Source of the DNA: Stereocaulon alpinum
Taxonomy: Eukaryota; Ascomycota; Lecanoromycetes; Lecanorales; Stereocaulaceae
Length of the DNA: 64,000 nt
NCBI GenBank assembly: GCA_018257865.1
Contig: JAEUBA010000040.1
Location: 1 to 64,000, forward strand
Direction: 5' to 3'
The translations under genes were made by a program, and so were the position numbers. Positions within the stretch are counted from its first letter, which is position 1; each line of letters starts with the position of its first letter. The notes beneath the pieces are model-generated. The model ran no database searches and had not been told where the DNA came from. It was given only the letters and a program-made list of their open reading frames with translations. This document shows, in pieces, positions 22,793-36,231 of the stretch.

Positions 22793-24099
22793 TCAATCGG
22801 TCATTCCAAGGACGGGATACACTACCTTTTCGGAAGAGATGTCATGTGTCACCCGAATTCCCGGCTTCTGCGTTGGCATCTCAATATCCTGAGACTCATC
22901 ATGGGAATCCACATCATGTGGGCCCCGGCCTACATAAGTCCTCACACCTGTGAAAGATGGCTCCGGCACACTAGGCACACTCCCGCCCTTGTTTATCCTC
23001 TTACTCCACAGAGAGCGTGAGCTAAAATTGTCATTTTGCTGGGGCGGTGACTGGTGCTTGCTGGCTTTGCGCGCAACGAAAAGCGCCCGGAAAGCCGTGA
23101 CAGAGACAACGATGACAGCTACGGCGGCCTCAGCTTGCAACCAGAAAACCACCCATGCCGAATCCACTTGGCCGTGGCTATTGTTACCGCCGGCGACGCG
23201 GACGATGGCTGTGATTATCGTGAAGATGCTGAGGCAAAGGATACCCCAAAGTGCGAGCTTGCGTTCTATGCTAATGCGTACCTTCCAGAGTAAGGCGACT
23301 GGGATAGATATAACTACTTCAAATCAGCTTACACGGACAATGATTTTTGCGGAGGGCAGTGGCTCGTGGCCTTGGCGGTGAAACGTACGAAATACGTCGG
23401 TGATTATGTCTAAGATTACGCTCGCCTTCAAAATTCCATTCTCTCGAGCCAGTGCCCCTGGAGTGACGCATTTGACTAGATGGATCAGCGTTCGTTGCTA
23501 GATGTAAGCCAAACAAGGGGTTGGCTAAACGCCTACCGAATATTTCCTGATTGTGGTAGGGACAAGATATGAAGTTCGAAAACATGAGGATTGCGGTAGT
23601 GGGCACAAGCAGAACGAGATTGCACCACCACCACACCATCAATCTCTTTTGTTGCCTAATGAGGGCCCTGAAGAAGAACATGAAGGAGAGTTTGACGCTG
23701 GCAATAGTGGTTCCAAGTAGCGTTGCTGTGGCGTTCTGCAATCTCTCGTCCTGGAGAAGTCGAAGAACTAAGTCATCAGGAGCAACGCGCAGGCCAGCCT
23801 CGACATCCTCCTGCAGATATATGTAGGGTATGTCGAGATACAGGACGATCGTCCCAGCTACAAGTGTGGTAATGGCGAGGTAAAAGAACCCGTCGTCGAC
23901 AGTGATGCGATAAGATCTGTAGAAACGGGCGACAACTCGGCCTGCAGCTACCATCACTGCTAGTCCTAGAAGTACACCCACCGAAGCCTGCGCTCTTGTA
24001 AGTGTGGATCACTTTTCGCAAATTTTGATCAAAGCTGACCTGGAAGGCTGTCTGGTTAATCTTCGGTGGCTTGCTAAGTTGGGCACTGTTACTTGACAT
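22793..24099 (-). CDS. Fungal rhodopsin-like seven-helix membrane protein (second copy of family)
   Basis: Four exons, 24099-24040, 23987-23537, 23475-23389 and 23316-22793 (introns of 52, 61 and 72 bp), give 373 residues. Landmarks are a first helix GVLLGLAVMVAAGRVVARF, DDGFFYLA, the long second loop, the helix ASVKLSFMFFFRALI, and LVLLVPTTAILMFSNFISCPYH. After these come KCVTPGALARENGILKASV, the helix DIITDVFLVISIPVALLWKVRI, and a final helix before a 100-residue hydrophilic tail. The KCVTP..A..N.ILK segment is typical of this family. Exon 1 encodes only 20 residues. It is in the same broad family as the gene at 12483, but the two share little sequence, so they are not a recent duplication. 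The ligand or partner is unknown. Confidence 0.8.
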
Positions 24100-25278
24100 C
24101 TTGAGTTGTGAAAGAGTGTGTATGCTCTCTTGTCTCGTCCAATATGTGTGGAATGACAGCGGAAGGTTGGTCTCTTGTCAGAGGTGATAGTCGATAACTG
24201 AAGAGATACTGTGGATGGCCCGAAAGAAAATGCTTCGTAGCAAGTGGGCCAGCAAGCGTGCTTAGTAGATAGGTACATTTGAGGGCTTGCCCTGACGTAG
24301 GGTAGGTAGCATGGTGGGGCACTATAGCCTTGTACATGAACGGTCCCCACTCGACCACATAGTCAAATTGCGCTTGTGCCGCAATTTAGTCTGAAGAAAA
24401 ACAAAAAATGTAAACTAAAGGAGTCTTGAGCGACTACAGTCTATTAGTGAAGTAAGGATCGATGGGACGATCAACGCTGAAACACGTGCTAAAAGTGACA
24501 ATAGGGCACAGTGAGCTGCACTGAGCTTAGTCATAGCGTACGCACGCTAAATTAGGACGCCTAGCGAGAAATCATTGCTGTTTACGGAGTACGAGATACT
24601 GCATTGCAGCAGTTCGATAGATCGACGTGCTCTTCGACCGATAGAGAATGAAATGACAAATCTGTTGGCATGCTGGCGCCGTCCTGTAAGGGTGTGGGTG
24701 CTCGGCTATCTTGACGCAATCCGTGATGGATCTAAGGCATTATAAGGCATCATAAGGCAAGCATCCAGTGCTGTAAGAGCGCATAGCTGTCTCCATGGCT
24801 GCGGGAATTTCCCAGGGGTGTACCTGAAAGAGACTGAAGAAGCGAGCGTTGTTGCGGTTAGTGAATGGAGGACGCCGATCTGCGTGCTGACAAAGGAATG
24901 TGCCCCTCAGTAGTTCTACCTAATGGCATGCGCAAGCGAAACAAGCAGAATGTCCCCGCGTAATCACGCCGAAATAATCATCATCATCATCATCATCTCC
25001 CATGTAGTATCGTGGCATGGCTCGAATCTGCAATCATACGCCACAGCCTTAGTTCAAGTCAACCTTTGGCATCTCGCTCTTTATGCCCGCTTTGGACGGA
25101 GGTATCGTCACAGCCTTCGTAACGATCTTCATCAATGATACTTACCCCAGGAGCATATTAAGATCACCTCCACCATTAAAGCAACACGTGCCGTCCTCGG
25201 CTACGTGAGTGTCGGGATCTGGAAACCGACCTTCTTCAGACACTGTCGAGACGTTGTCACGCAAGCCATCAAGCCAAG
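24100..25278. other. Divergent intergenic region with (ATC)n microsatellite
   Basis: It lies between the minus-strand membrane-protein gene and the plus-strand P450 and probably contains both promoters. Six ATC repeats sit near 24977-24995. A 71-codon frame across the microsatellite is not convincing as a gene. Confidence 0.45.
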
Positions 25279-27155
25279 ATGAACTTGCTATTTGTGCTGG
25301 CTAGCGTCATCTTCGCATTGCTTTCTTGGACTCTCATCTCCGGTATCTCCAACTACAACGCTGCCCGGAAGATCGGCTTTCCCATCATCATCAGTCCCGT
25401 GTCACCTATGAATCCTTTCTGGATACTTACATACAGAATCTTTCCAAAGATACTCTTATTACGGTATCTACCGTTTGGTCTTGGCACGTGGGCGCGATGC
25501 ACCTACATGGGCTGGGCATTCCAGGACAAGCATGCTCTGCACGATAAACTTGGCCAAATCTTCGTTATTGTTACGCCCAGCGGCAATGAAGTCACGATGG
25601 CCGACCATCAGGCTGTTCATATGGTCATGTCTCGACGGAAGGAATTCATCAAGCCAGCTTTCATATATGGTAGGTCTACCCGAACTCGCCTAACTTTTTC
25701 GTGAGATTGACTAGTCTACAGAGCAGCTCAACATCTTTGGTCGTAATCTGAACACCGTAAGCAGCATCTCGGAAGCTCTTGTGTATGAAGTTTGACACTC
25801 ATGCTTGACTAGGTAGAAGGCGAAGACTGGCAGCGCCAAAGGAAGCTTACAGCGCCCAGTTTCAACGAGAAAACAAGTTCTTTGGTTTGGAACGAGGCTC
25901 TTCGACAGGCCCGAGATATGTCCCAGTCGTGGAGCAATCAAGGTGCAGAAGGTACAAAGGACACCGTCCCAGACACTGCAACACTTGCCTTACACATTTT
26001 GACCTCCGTTGGGTTTGGCCTCACATATCCTTTCCATGGCGGCGTCCGAAATCTATCACCTGGACACAGAATGACATACCGAGATGCCCTTTCTCTTTGC
26101 CTACAAAATATTATAATTTTCACAATTTTCGGTAAGAAGGTTTTGTCATCATCATTTCTTCCCCAGAAGCTTCGCACGCTGGGCGTTGCCACTGAAGAAT
26201 TCCAAAAGTACATGGAAGAGATGCTTGCACATGAACGCCAGAGTGCCGCCAATCGTGAAAAGGGGACTGGCAATCTGATTGGGGCTCTTGTGCGCGCCTC
26301 AGAAGAAGCCCAGCGGTCAGGAGATAAAGTGGACCTTGCCTATCTCGGCTTTAGTGACGAAGAAATCTTTGGGAATATCTTCGCTTTCAACCTTGCTGGG
26401 CATGAAACCACCGCAAACACCCTTGCTACTGCCATTGTGCTCATGGCTGCTAAGCCCGAGTATCAGAATTGGATCTCAGAAGAAATCGATAGGTGCTTAC
26501 TGGGAACGGGTAGCCCTGGTGAATGGGGCTATGAGACAACATTCCCCAAACTTCAAAGATGTCTCGCTGTGATGGTACACTCTTCTTTGATTCGTCCCAT
26601 GGTCAAGTCACTACTAACCCGGTCCAGTACGAGACACTACGTCTATACGGCTCCATAGTCTTCATCCCCAAATCAACCGGCTTCCATACCCAAAGTGTCA
26701 CCGTGGGCGAGAGAACACATGTTCTCCCACCAAGTACTTCCGTAACCATCAACGTCCAAGCCCTACACACGGACCCCGAAATCTGGGGTCCTGACGCCCT
26801 TGAATGGAAGCCAAGTCGCTGGCTTGAACCTTCGAACAGGAGCCACGGCCAGGCCGGCAGCCTGACAGCCGAGACATTCATCGAGCCCGAAGCCGGGAGC
26901 TTCATTCCCTGGGCCGATGGTCCTCGCGCCTGCGTTGGAAAGAAATTCTCACAGGTGGAATTCGTGGCTGTTCTAGCCGTACTCTTCCAGCAGTATCGCG
27001 TACGGCCTGTGTTGAACGAGGGGGAGAGCAAAGAGGACGGGAAAAGGGCGTTGATTGCTATGGTGGACAATTCGGCCATTTCGGCAATTACTTTACAGAT
27101 GCAGGAGCCTCGGAGCCGCGCGTTGAGATGGGAGAAGCGGCCTTCCAAGAATTGA
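25279..27155 (+). CDS. Cytochrome P450 monooxygenase
   Basis: Membrane-anchored haem monooxygenase of the endoplasmic reticulum; the CYP family is not assigned. Exons 25279-25669, 25722-25756, 25813-26574 and 26628-27155 (introns of 52, 56 and 53 bp) give 571 residues. Visible motifs: an N-terminal anchor (LLFVLASVIFALLSWTLI), a helix-C WQRQRK, the I-helix oxygen-binding motif AGHETT, the K-helix ExxR as YETLRLY (Glu398, Arg401), KPSRW in place of PERF, and the haem loop FIPWADGPRACVG with Cys498. All key residues are present, so it should be active. Exon 2 is only 35 nt. No terpene, polyketide or peptide synthase lies nearby, so the substrate cannot be inferred from context. Confidence 0.9.
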
Positions 27156-27304
27156 GTGCTTAGCGGGCTCTTTACTGGGGTTCCACTGTCGTTCTCTTAC
27201 TTTAGTCCGTCGTGGCCAGTTATTATTCTCGATCATGACTCTAATTGCGAATCACATAATTAGGCTTCAGCGTGCGTTTCTACCATCAAGCAAAGACGCC
27301 CAAC

Positions 27305-27864
27305 TTACTCATCACTAGAAACTAATCCAACCCCAAGCTTTCGATTAATATCTTTTACCCAAGGTGGTTGACCGAAGCCTACAATGCGCCAAACATCCAT
27401 AATTCCTCCACCCAAGACATGTGCATCATAATCCCCATCCCAATATACCAGTCCCTTACGAATCCGTAACTCGTATGATATACCGAACTCCATCCAGGGC
27501 GTCTCACATCCCGCTACCCAATCATACCTCATAACCCCTCCATCAGCATCACAGTGCTCTTCTAGCATGCTATCCCGGTGCAAGGATCTACAAATTCACC
27601 CTCCAACAAGCTGGGAAAGCATAATATATACCTGGCATCGAACAACATGTGTACGACGGGGCTCGGGCGGATCAGCGCTGCTACGGTGGATCTAGTGCTG
27701 TATGTTGTTTGATACTGGACTGTATCGTGGCTATGGATGTTGATGTCTTTGAGTGTAGTGGGGTGGGTGATGGGTGCGGGTTGGGGGCGTGGAATGGGTT
27801 GTTGGGTTCTGGACGATGGGGCATGTTCGTATTGGGTTGTGCAGCCCAGGCAGACTCTGCGCAT
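27305..27864 (-). CDS. Uncharacterised protein
   Basis: Two frames join through a GT..AG intron of 44 bp (27631-27588) to give 171 residues from exons 27864-27632 and 27587-27305. The N-terminal 60 residues are Pro/Thr/His-rich and may be untranslated or disordered. The C-terminal 100 residues look like a folded domain with many aromatic residues (DWVAGCETPWMEFGISYEL and GLVYWDGDYDAHVLGGG segments). I do not recognise it. The start is uncertain, and a shorter protein or a further 5' exon is possible. A G/C-rich promoter-like stretch lies upstream. Confidence 0.4.
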
Positions 27865-28147
27865 TTGCTCTCTGGTTTGGAGGAAGCTTGATGCTCAATG
27901 TTTTTGATGTTAACATCACCACTCCACACTTACCTCTATGCACTACATTTAGGTATCCAATTACCCTAGAGTTTGTGATGAATGTGAAAAGGTGGCTTCA
28001 CGAGTCGAAACCGGTCAAAAAGATCAGACAAGAGGTGTTTGTCATATTGATTCAGAGTCAAGATTAAACTAGATGGATGCCCTAGCCTCACCTATCGTCC
28101 CAAAGTCTGCCACTCTTATCTTATTGCGTGCATTTGTTGTCCTAGAA

Positions 28148-31100
28148 TCATGTGATAAAGTAATGCTCAATATCGCAATCATCTTCAGCAGAAAATTTTT
28201 CCATCCTCTGCTCCAGCGATCCCTTTGCAGTATCAGGCTTGATTTCCTCGACGGCATTGCTAGGGCCCCAACCACCCAGGTCCTCCTCCTCCCACAAGTA
28301 AAATCCGATTGGGGGAGAAACACGGTCGGGCAATCCATGAAGAGGATCCCATTCACTTGTGAGATCGCTATCTGCAGCTTTTTCGTCTTTGAGATTCGTC
28401 AAGCATCCAACAAGCACGAGGGCACGCTCATTCTGTGATCGTGGTGGGAAATAGTAGACGGCCCTCATACGCGCGGACTCAGGGAGTAAGATAGGCTTCT
28501 TTGGGACGCAAACGGCAGCGTCCTCCTGACCCTTGGGACAAGCGAACAGGTCTACACGGAATAAAAATAGCTGGTTGTCGTCGCTACTGCTGGAGAAGTA
28601 TACGTGCTTTTCTGTCCACGTGACTTCGACAGGTGAGCGGTTGGACGGCAGGCCAACGTACTCTCCTAGTGAAAACTTCATTCGATGAATGAGTGCTGGG
28701 GGACATCTTGTGGTTTTCTGCGTCGAGAGCCGATGGGTTGAGATAAAGGCGGATATGAGGAGGGAGTCTTTATTTCCAGCTTTCTTCTCTTTTCTAGAGA
28801 GAGGCTTCTGTTGTGCTTCGAGGGAGGCGATATGCAGGTACTTTCCGCAGGGTGAGAAGTGGCATTTGATGAAGATATGACGAGCTGGGAAAGGGTTTAG
28901 CGCAGATGCTTAACAAGATAGATGCACCTATGGAGACTTACCTTTGCGCGTTGTCGGTCTCATCTTCCTGATGAAATAAGAACTCTCCTTGTAGTCCGCA
29001 AACAGGATGTCGCCGCCACACAATGGCCATACAACTAGTGGGCATGAAGGATGGACCACTGGTGGTGAGTTGTAGAGTCTGACTGGTAAAGGATACGCGA
29101 ACTTGAAGAGCTGCACGGGATGGCCGGTACCCAAATCATACACTATCAGTAGACCCTGCTCAGATTTTGCTCCTCTATGTTCCCTTGTGGATCTGAGAAA
29201 GGCCCGTAGTTCATCTTGTTCGCCGCTGCTGTACCCCAGTTCGTCGACTGACTCATATCTGTAGTCACGATCAGAGGCATCAGAATCTGCCTCGTAAGGG
29301 CTGTCGTCTGAATCCCACTCGAAATTACTCGCTTCGCTCTCGCCCTCATAGTCATCTAGAAGTTGACCGTGACTAGCAATTGGGGCATCAGAAGCATCGT
29401 CTTTTGCAGAGCCCTTGGTCTCAAGATCACTCTCTGCTTCGGACTTGCTAGTCTCCGACCACGAGTCCTCTGATGTCGAGTCTAAGCGAATTAGTAATGC
29501 GCGGCCGTTCTCGTCGTCTGAGGTAGAATCCTCGCTCCAGCTCTCGTCTGCGGAGTTCCATGCGGATGACTCTTCCTCTGGCGAAGATGATGTGGACTCT
29601 CGTTCACTTGCATCTTCCTTATGGGTCTTGTTGTTTTGGTCTTTCGATAGTGATAATGTGCTTCCAGGACTGGGCTCCTTCGAGTGCTCACGCGAGCAGA
29701 GGGGACAGTCTGTGCTAGTCGCTCCAAGGTTTGATCCGAGATCTGCAAGTGGTCTTCCTCTCTTGAGAGAGGTCTTTGTATTCTTGGCTCTTGAACGCCC
29801 ACGGGGCTCATCAATTCTCTCTGCTTTCTCTCTGGAGGCCAGGACAAGATGCGATTCCTTCAAGACAACGTCCTCAAAGTAAGGTGGCGAGTCTTCTGTC
29901 AATATTCCTAGCTCTTGTATCTCTGAATATCGCCCACCCTCATCTTTGACTAGGATCCGAGATCCAATACGCAGGCAGCAAAGATCCGGGCTCAGGGAGA
30001 TGTCTTTTGAACTGTCAAGTGTGCCCGCATCTTTGGCTTCTAGGCCCGCTGCAATAGTCTCATCCAAGAGTAATCTTGGCTGATTGCACCTTGCGAGGGT
30101 CCAAGACTGTCTTCGATACAGTGGACATGATCCACCAGAATCGCTGGACATGCAAATGAATTGTCAGCTCTTACGATGTTTCTATCCTGAATCTCACTGG
30201 GTATTTCGCTCAATCTTATCAACTCACCTCACCTCGATCTGCTTCAACACGACAGCCTCACTGCCATCTGACGAGATGCCTGCACAGTACGGTATCCTAT
30301 TCTCGGGACAAAGGCCGTCTTCATCGACCAACATGAAACTGCTATAGCGGTCCTGACCTTTGGAGAGGAAGCTCTGAGGACCTAGTGCCCCCCAAAGGCA
30401 GCGATCGAGCTCGCCCTTGAATCGTCTATCGATGCAATTAAGTCCACACAAAACTGAATTCCATTGGGTTGTAAAGCTTCGATAGTTTCTAGCAACATCA
30501 GTACAACCTTCAGCACTGTGACGAGCAAACCATCTCGGGAAGACTCTTTTGGTATACTTGTGGTAATTGGAGCAGCCTTCGAGGGTGTAGAGATTAAAGT
30601 GCTTCTCCACAAAAAGACTTTGTATCTGTAGTGTTGTGTGAAAATTTGCCGATCTGATGAATGACTCGACCTTTAGTCGAAGCTCAGAGGTCTCTTCAAC
30701 CCCATCCATATGCTTGTCCCAATACTTTGCCGAGTACGTAAGAAGGCTGGTACCCGTTATGCGCTCCTTCGAAGTTGTCGTCCATTGGTCTGCGTCTTTG
30801 ATCAGAAACTCTGCAAATGCGTCTTGCGAGAGATACAGAAGACATGCATTGGCGATTATGAATTCATTGATTAGAAGCGTCGCGGCGCCTGGAAGCGTTC
30901 GTTGCAGTACTTCAGGATGTTGTTCAAGGAAAGTTTTGACGGTGCTATGGAACAGATAGCAGAAGCAGTCTCGGGGTGCATCAGAATCTTCTTGAGTTTC
31001 GATCAATGGAGCGAAAAGTCTTTCGACAGCTTGGCGCCATGGAATACTACGGCTCTTCAAGGTTTTTGGCTCATCGGAAGAGAGGACTCCAATTGCTTGA

Positions 31101-32886
31101 CGTAGCTCACTCAGCCGAAGACGTCGTTTAGCGAAGGTTACCAAGCCAAAGATTTTACTAAAATAGTCAAAACCAGCATCAATGTAAGATTTGGTAGGTC
31201 TTCTCTCACCAAGCCAGTTCTCGTTCTCTAGGCTCATAGCGCGCAAAGATCCGACTATAGTACGAATCAAGGTCTTGGGGTAGGCCTTCCTTGATGAATT
31301 GTTCCATCTCATCAAAACTGCTCACTTCGGCTTCGATGGTCTTTAACATGAGACTAGTCCACAAAAAATTGCCTTGCGCTCGGTCTTTCAGCTCGGTCAG
31401 TATCCATGTTCGAGTCTCTTCGTCAACTTCAGGATTGTTGATTCCAGGCACGGTCGAGGAGATGTATTCATCAACGGAAATTCGGATCTTTTCTTTGATG
31501 TTCATCGTCGGAAAATTTCCCAATCGTGTCCGAATGATTGGTCTATCTTGTGTACTGTACCAAAGTCTCACAATCCCGGGCCAATCTTTGGCTAGAAGGA
31601 GTAAAAATTCAAAGATCTGACCGGCTTCCTTCCATCGGGCCACGTTACACTCTTCATCTAACCCATCAACAAATATGAACGCGACTTGAATCCGGCCAAT
31701 GAGCAGGCGAATAAAGTCTAGAATGTTGTTAAGATCTACGGAGCTCTTCTGGGAGGCGGTGCGTAGATCTTCAGGGACGTTCTGGTACTGAAGCCAGTAA
31801 TAATCAAAAAGCTGAGTTGCAAGAGCTCTGGCCGTGGAGAGAGCGGTCCTCTGCGAATCATCGAATTCATAGAAGAGAAGGGCGACCGCTGATCTCGGCT
31901 CAAGTTGTTTGATGCGGTCGATTGCATAGGAACACAACGTACTTTTCCCGGACCCCGGCCCAGCGTGAAGCCACAGCACTGGTTTATCTAAGCTCCCATC
32001 CGTCCATGATTGATATGTCGGATCGTGAGCCAGCCAGTCACATGTGTCGCCGAGTTGAGTGGCATCAAGATTACTCCGATGCCTCGCGAGGATGGATTCA
32101 GTGAGAGTCTGGCCTCCAAGCCAAGATCGAATTCGGTCGCTCTGCATCTGCTGCCTCCAAGCGGACCCCTCGTCCCTCTCTTTCTTGTTTTCGTATCTTT
32201 CATGGGCAGCTTCCGCTCTCTCATCTCCGGCAAATTGCGCTTCAATGATAGGAGCAAGCTTCTCAATCTGATCCGCGTTTTCTTTGAGATCTTCGATTAT
32301 GCTTTGCAACTTCTTGGTGCTAAAGGAAGCAGAGGCTCGCAGGAGAGCATTCAAGCCTGAGATGTAAGTTGGCTGCTCTGTCGAATGACCATAGTGTAGA
32401 CTTACTGTTCCGATTGCACTCCTTGTCAACTTTGCACCAAAAACGAAAGATATTCTTGTATGACCGAAACAGGTGCTCCTGCATGTCCGTGGACTGGCCA
32501 TACAAGTCTTCATACAGAGTGAGACGACGAAGCTGGATATTCAGAGTAAGAAGTTCATTCTGAATTCTTGCAAACAAGTCTATGAATCTGCCGAGGCCAT
32601 CGATCACTATTTTCAACGTGCCCCAGATGATGCAGGATGGCGTTGGGTCAGCTTGGGTGAGACTATCAAGGACACCATAGTAATCCTTGAGAACTATGAC
32701 AATTGGGCTTAGGACCCTTCTCAAAACCTTGACAGACGGCTTTTGGCCATGCTTGACTTCTAATTGGCGAATAGAGTCTTGAATGTCATCGGGCGTTGGG
32801 GGATTGTTGATGTCGAGGTGAGATAAGATGGATTTCTTGTTCTTCTTCTCAGGAAGATTGCGGACATAGTCATAGAAGGCCTCCAT
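28148..32886 (-). CDS. NACHT-domain NLR-type (STAND) protein
   Basis: Fungal NLR-like ATPases act as signal-triggered switches in non-self recognition and cell death. Five exons, 32886-32406, 32356-31210, 31157-30228, 30143-28942 and 28884-28148 (introns of 49, 52, 84 and 57 bp), give 1498 residues. Residues 1-160 form a helical N-terminal domain (SCIIWGTLKIVIDGLGRF) like those placed before fungal NACHT domains (DUF7708-like). The NACHT domain has its Walker A motif as GPGSGKST (293-300), Walker B as VAFIFVDGLDEE (about 385-396), and RPIIRTRLG. A winged-helix-like segment follows. Residues about 970-1160 are an acidic Ser/Glu/Asp-rich tract. The C-terminal third shows beta-rich stretches (LLIVYDLGTGHPVQLFKF) that could be degenerate WD repeats, but no clean repeat array. 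All nucleotide-binding residues are intact. Confidence 0.85.
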
Positions 32887-33829
32887 GAACGCCGACGAAG
32901 GTCTATATTTGATCTCGAGTCAGAAGAGTGCCATGCTGTGATTTGAGTTTGATTCGTACTGTATTTCATGTGCTTTCCCCATCCTCGGACTCGGTGTCTC
33001 AAGCAAATGAGCTTCAAATTTCACACCAAGTTGATCATCAGAAGAATGATCTCTCGCACAGCCGATTACTGCCAGAATTGGAAGATGAAATGGGAGGCCT
33101 GAAATCCAAGCGCCAGCGGGCACATCGACAGTAATATCAGGCTTCTCGCACAGCACAAGGCCTCGGAGTCCAAAGCAAGGTACACATGTAGCCAGATAAG
33201 GTCGCTCTTTATGATCTGTAAGAGAGTGGATTCATTGACAGCCAATTCATTATTGCAGAGTACCCTAACGTCGGCACGAGGCGCACGGAAACGCCAGTAT
33301 GGGCATCGCGATATGACGTAGGGGTGTAGCTTAGTCATCATGAGCTAAGTCCTAGTAGCGGTGAGAAAACAAGACAACAACGAGATATCAGCCGTAGCTG
33401 ATCCATCGAGCTGAACAGACGGGTAACTCTACGCGCCCAGCTGACATGTCTTGATAAACTTCCCGTCTCACTCCATACCCGTTGGGTGATCTGCTTAGTG
33501 TGGAAAGCGATTCGCCACCCCTACTGCAGTGCACATCCAATCAACAATAACGGGTACCGGACTAGAAACCTACCATTAACCCTGTAGGTGCTAGCTATGA
33601 CTCTTCTATCATTCAGGATGGAGCTAATACCTTGGAGATAAGACTTCTCATAAGCGTTTCATAGCCGGACTGGTTGCCTCATTACGGCTGAGCTTGACGA
33701 CCCCACACCTCCCTGGCACGTAGTAAAATTGAGAAATACACCCATACAGACAAAGAGACGAGCTCACATCGAATTTTTCCTGATGTAGTCGTCGTTCTAG
33801 AGAAGACCGTTTCTGAAAGATTATCCAAG
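32887..33829. other. Intergenic, divergent between NLR and AAA genes
   Basis: Two minus-strand frames (33341-33066 and 33156-32920) could be pieces of a small gene: an acceptable 49-bp intron (gtactc..ttacag) exists, but it does not join them in the right phase. I leave it uncalled. The rest shows no coding sense. Confidence 0.35.
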
Positions 33830-36231
33830 ATGACGAACCCCACAATCACAAGTGACAGAACAGGAGAATCCGAAAAACTGGTGAATGGCGACGCCGGCGC
33901 GGAAGACATCAAGGGAGCGCGTGCATCGGCCAAGCCTAGCCCTAGCCGCATACTGAGATATGCCGAGGTGTAGGTTATATGTGATACCTGCCATGCTGTG
34001 GACTCCCGCTAAGTCTGATTACCTAGATTTGACTTGTGAGCAGGAATTCTTCCTGAAAAATCTAGCACTCACTTGCTAGTCGTCTATATTGACTCTTTCA
34101 TTGCGCCACAGACGGACCTACTCTACCAAGCTTGTGAAGGCGGGTAAGCCGGACAAGAAGCTTGATAAGAAAAAGCCAGTCCTTGTCGAACGACGCATCA
34201 TCAATCACAAAGGGCAGCACACCCATACAGAAGTAGACGTCAAGAGCCAAGCATTGCGTGATATACTCATAGAGCTCAACAAAGATGTTGAGGGTCTGTC
34301 TCTCAAGAAGGAGCCGCCATTCGTAAGAGTCCCAAGGGCTGCAGCCTACCGTCCGTGATGCTAATCTTGAGTCTCCGCCTTCCAAGGCCGATCCCTCGCT
34401 CTTCTTCCATTCGAGATCTGCACTAAAGGAAAGACTGTCCCAAGAAGAATCAAAAGAAAGCCCAGACTCTTCGATCATTGCAGACGTGACCGTAGCGCTG
34501 CAATATGTGGAGGAGGAGCATGGAGGCAATATTGCAAGTCTGGAGAGAATGCTCCCTGACAATGAGATTACGTGGAGATTGCTGTGGGCTCTCTTCACAC
34601 CCAACACGATGATGTACCATTTCCACGAATTCACCGAACAGCCGCAGATCCTACTTATGCGTAGCATGAAAGTCAAGTACCGGAGAGATGGTTCACCTTA
34701 TTGGCTGATATTGTGCGATATGATAGCGGATGATGGGCTCAAATTTGGCTACACCAAAACCTTGGGAATAGCGAGCAAGCCGACCGATTACACCGACCTA
34801 GAAATCGACCAATTCGACGGTGCAAGAAAGATACAAGATCTACGTGTCTATCCTTTGGCGTATGCCCCAAACTCAGCACAGATCAAATCCGATGTACTCG
34901 TGAGAGGCCAGAAGTATGTTCGCATGGTCGGCCATACTTTCTGGGAGACAAGTGGACCTGCTCTGAAAGAGATTATAAACGAGAGATACGAGGTTGACCG
35001 TAGCAAGTTCAGCGTGAGTAATCGTATTCTCTTCAAAGCCCAAGATGTGTTTATTCCTGCTACTTCTGTTCTGACGTCCATTCCAGACTCATGGTCGTGC
35101 TGTGATCGATGCCGCATCATTTCGTTCCTGGAACCCGAGATGGGCATGCATCCCAACGGTTCATTCAACGCTGGACAGGAACAAGCTCACAGATGACCAA
35201 TTGATGCTTTGTGCACCCTACGCCGGCGGCTTCGGGTTCGGCGACAAAAAGTGGGGTTAGTGCTTAGGACTACCTCGCTATGAGATCTCTTGTACTAAAA
35301 ATCCTAGGTGGCTTTCCTGTTTCTCGTCTCCAGGAAGTAGTATGGAGCAACGACCCCTTCGACTCCCTAGTAATCGGCTCAAAGCAGAAGACCCTAATCC
35401 ACTCACTTGTTAAACAGCACTCTTCAAACCCTACAGGCTACGACGATATCATCCAAGGCAAAGGCCGCGGTCTCATTGGCCTCTTGAGTGGAAATCCAGG
35501 CTGCGGTAAGACGCTCACTGCGGAAGCAGTCTCAGAGGTTACAAAGAGACCGCTATATCCAGTGAGCGCCGGCGAACTAGGAACGGAACCGGAAAAGGTC
35601 GATCAACAATTAACTTCCATCCTCGAGATATCGCACAAGTGGTCCGCTATCCTCCTCCTAGATGAAGCGGACGTCTTCCTCCAAGAACGAGATGCCAAAG
35701 ACGTAGCCCGCAATGCGCTGGTGTCGATATTCCTCCGGCAATTGGAATACTACCAGGGCATCTTGATCCTGACCACGAACCGCATCGCGAATTGTGATCC
35801 TGCATTTGAGAGTACGATGACCGCTTATCAGACGACCTTGGAATATTGGCTGACAGCGGTCTACGTACAGGTCGTATCCATTTCTCAATTCACTACCCCG
35901 ATCTCGATGCCTCCGCACGAAAACAAATTTGGAAGACCTTTATCCAAAAAGCCCACGCCAGCGTCGGAACTACTTCGAAGATTTCAGACGAAGATATCGA
36001 CAGCTTAGCCACGCACGAAATGAATGGACGCCAGGTGAGTCTCGTCATTCCCCTCATCCCCATTAGATGTCTGCAACCGGCAAGACATGACTAAGTCCTG
36101 AGTAGATCAAACACACAGTAGGCAGCGCACGATCCATAGCGCGTGAGAACTCGCAAACGCTAGATGTCAGCCATATCGAGTCGGTACTCGAAGTCGTCGA
36201 GGCTTGGAACGTGGCGAAGGAGTGGAAATGA
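33830..36231 (+). CDS. AAA-family ATPase with fungal N-terminal domain (DUF7025 type)
   Basis: Seven exons, 33830-33969, 34112-34322, 34387-35013, 35087-35255, 35308-35811, 35871-36034 and 36106-36231, give 646 residues. The long N-terminal part, with LLWALFTPNTMMYHF and VLVRGQKYV, is the region usually found before the AAA core in this fungal family. It is followed by a THGRAVIDAASF segment. The core has Walker A as GNPGCGKT (about 444-451), Walker B as ILLLDEADVF, sensor-1-like LILTTNRI, and a DPAFESRIHFSIHYPDL arginine-finger region. Intron positions are well supported, because each one restores a conserved motif. These proteins probably remodel protein complexes, and some relatives lie near incompatibility loci. 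The target is unknown. The first intron, 142 bp, is the longest in the window. Confidence 0.85.

Noticed and set aside
24960..25140. Small frame over the ATC microsatellite
   Set aside because: The repeat is a simple (ATC)n microsatellite and the frame shows no other coding sign.
32920..33341. Possible small gene upstream of the NLR
   Set aside because: Two minus-strand frames cannot be joined in phase by the available splice sites.
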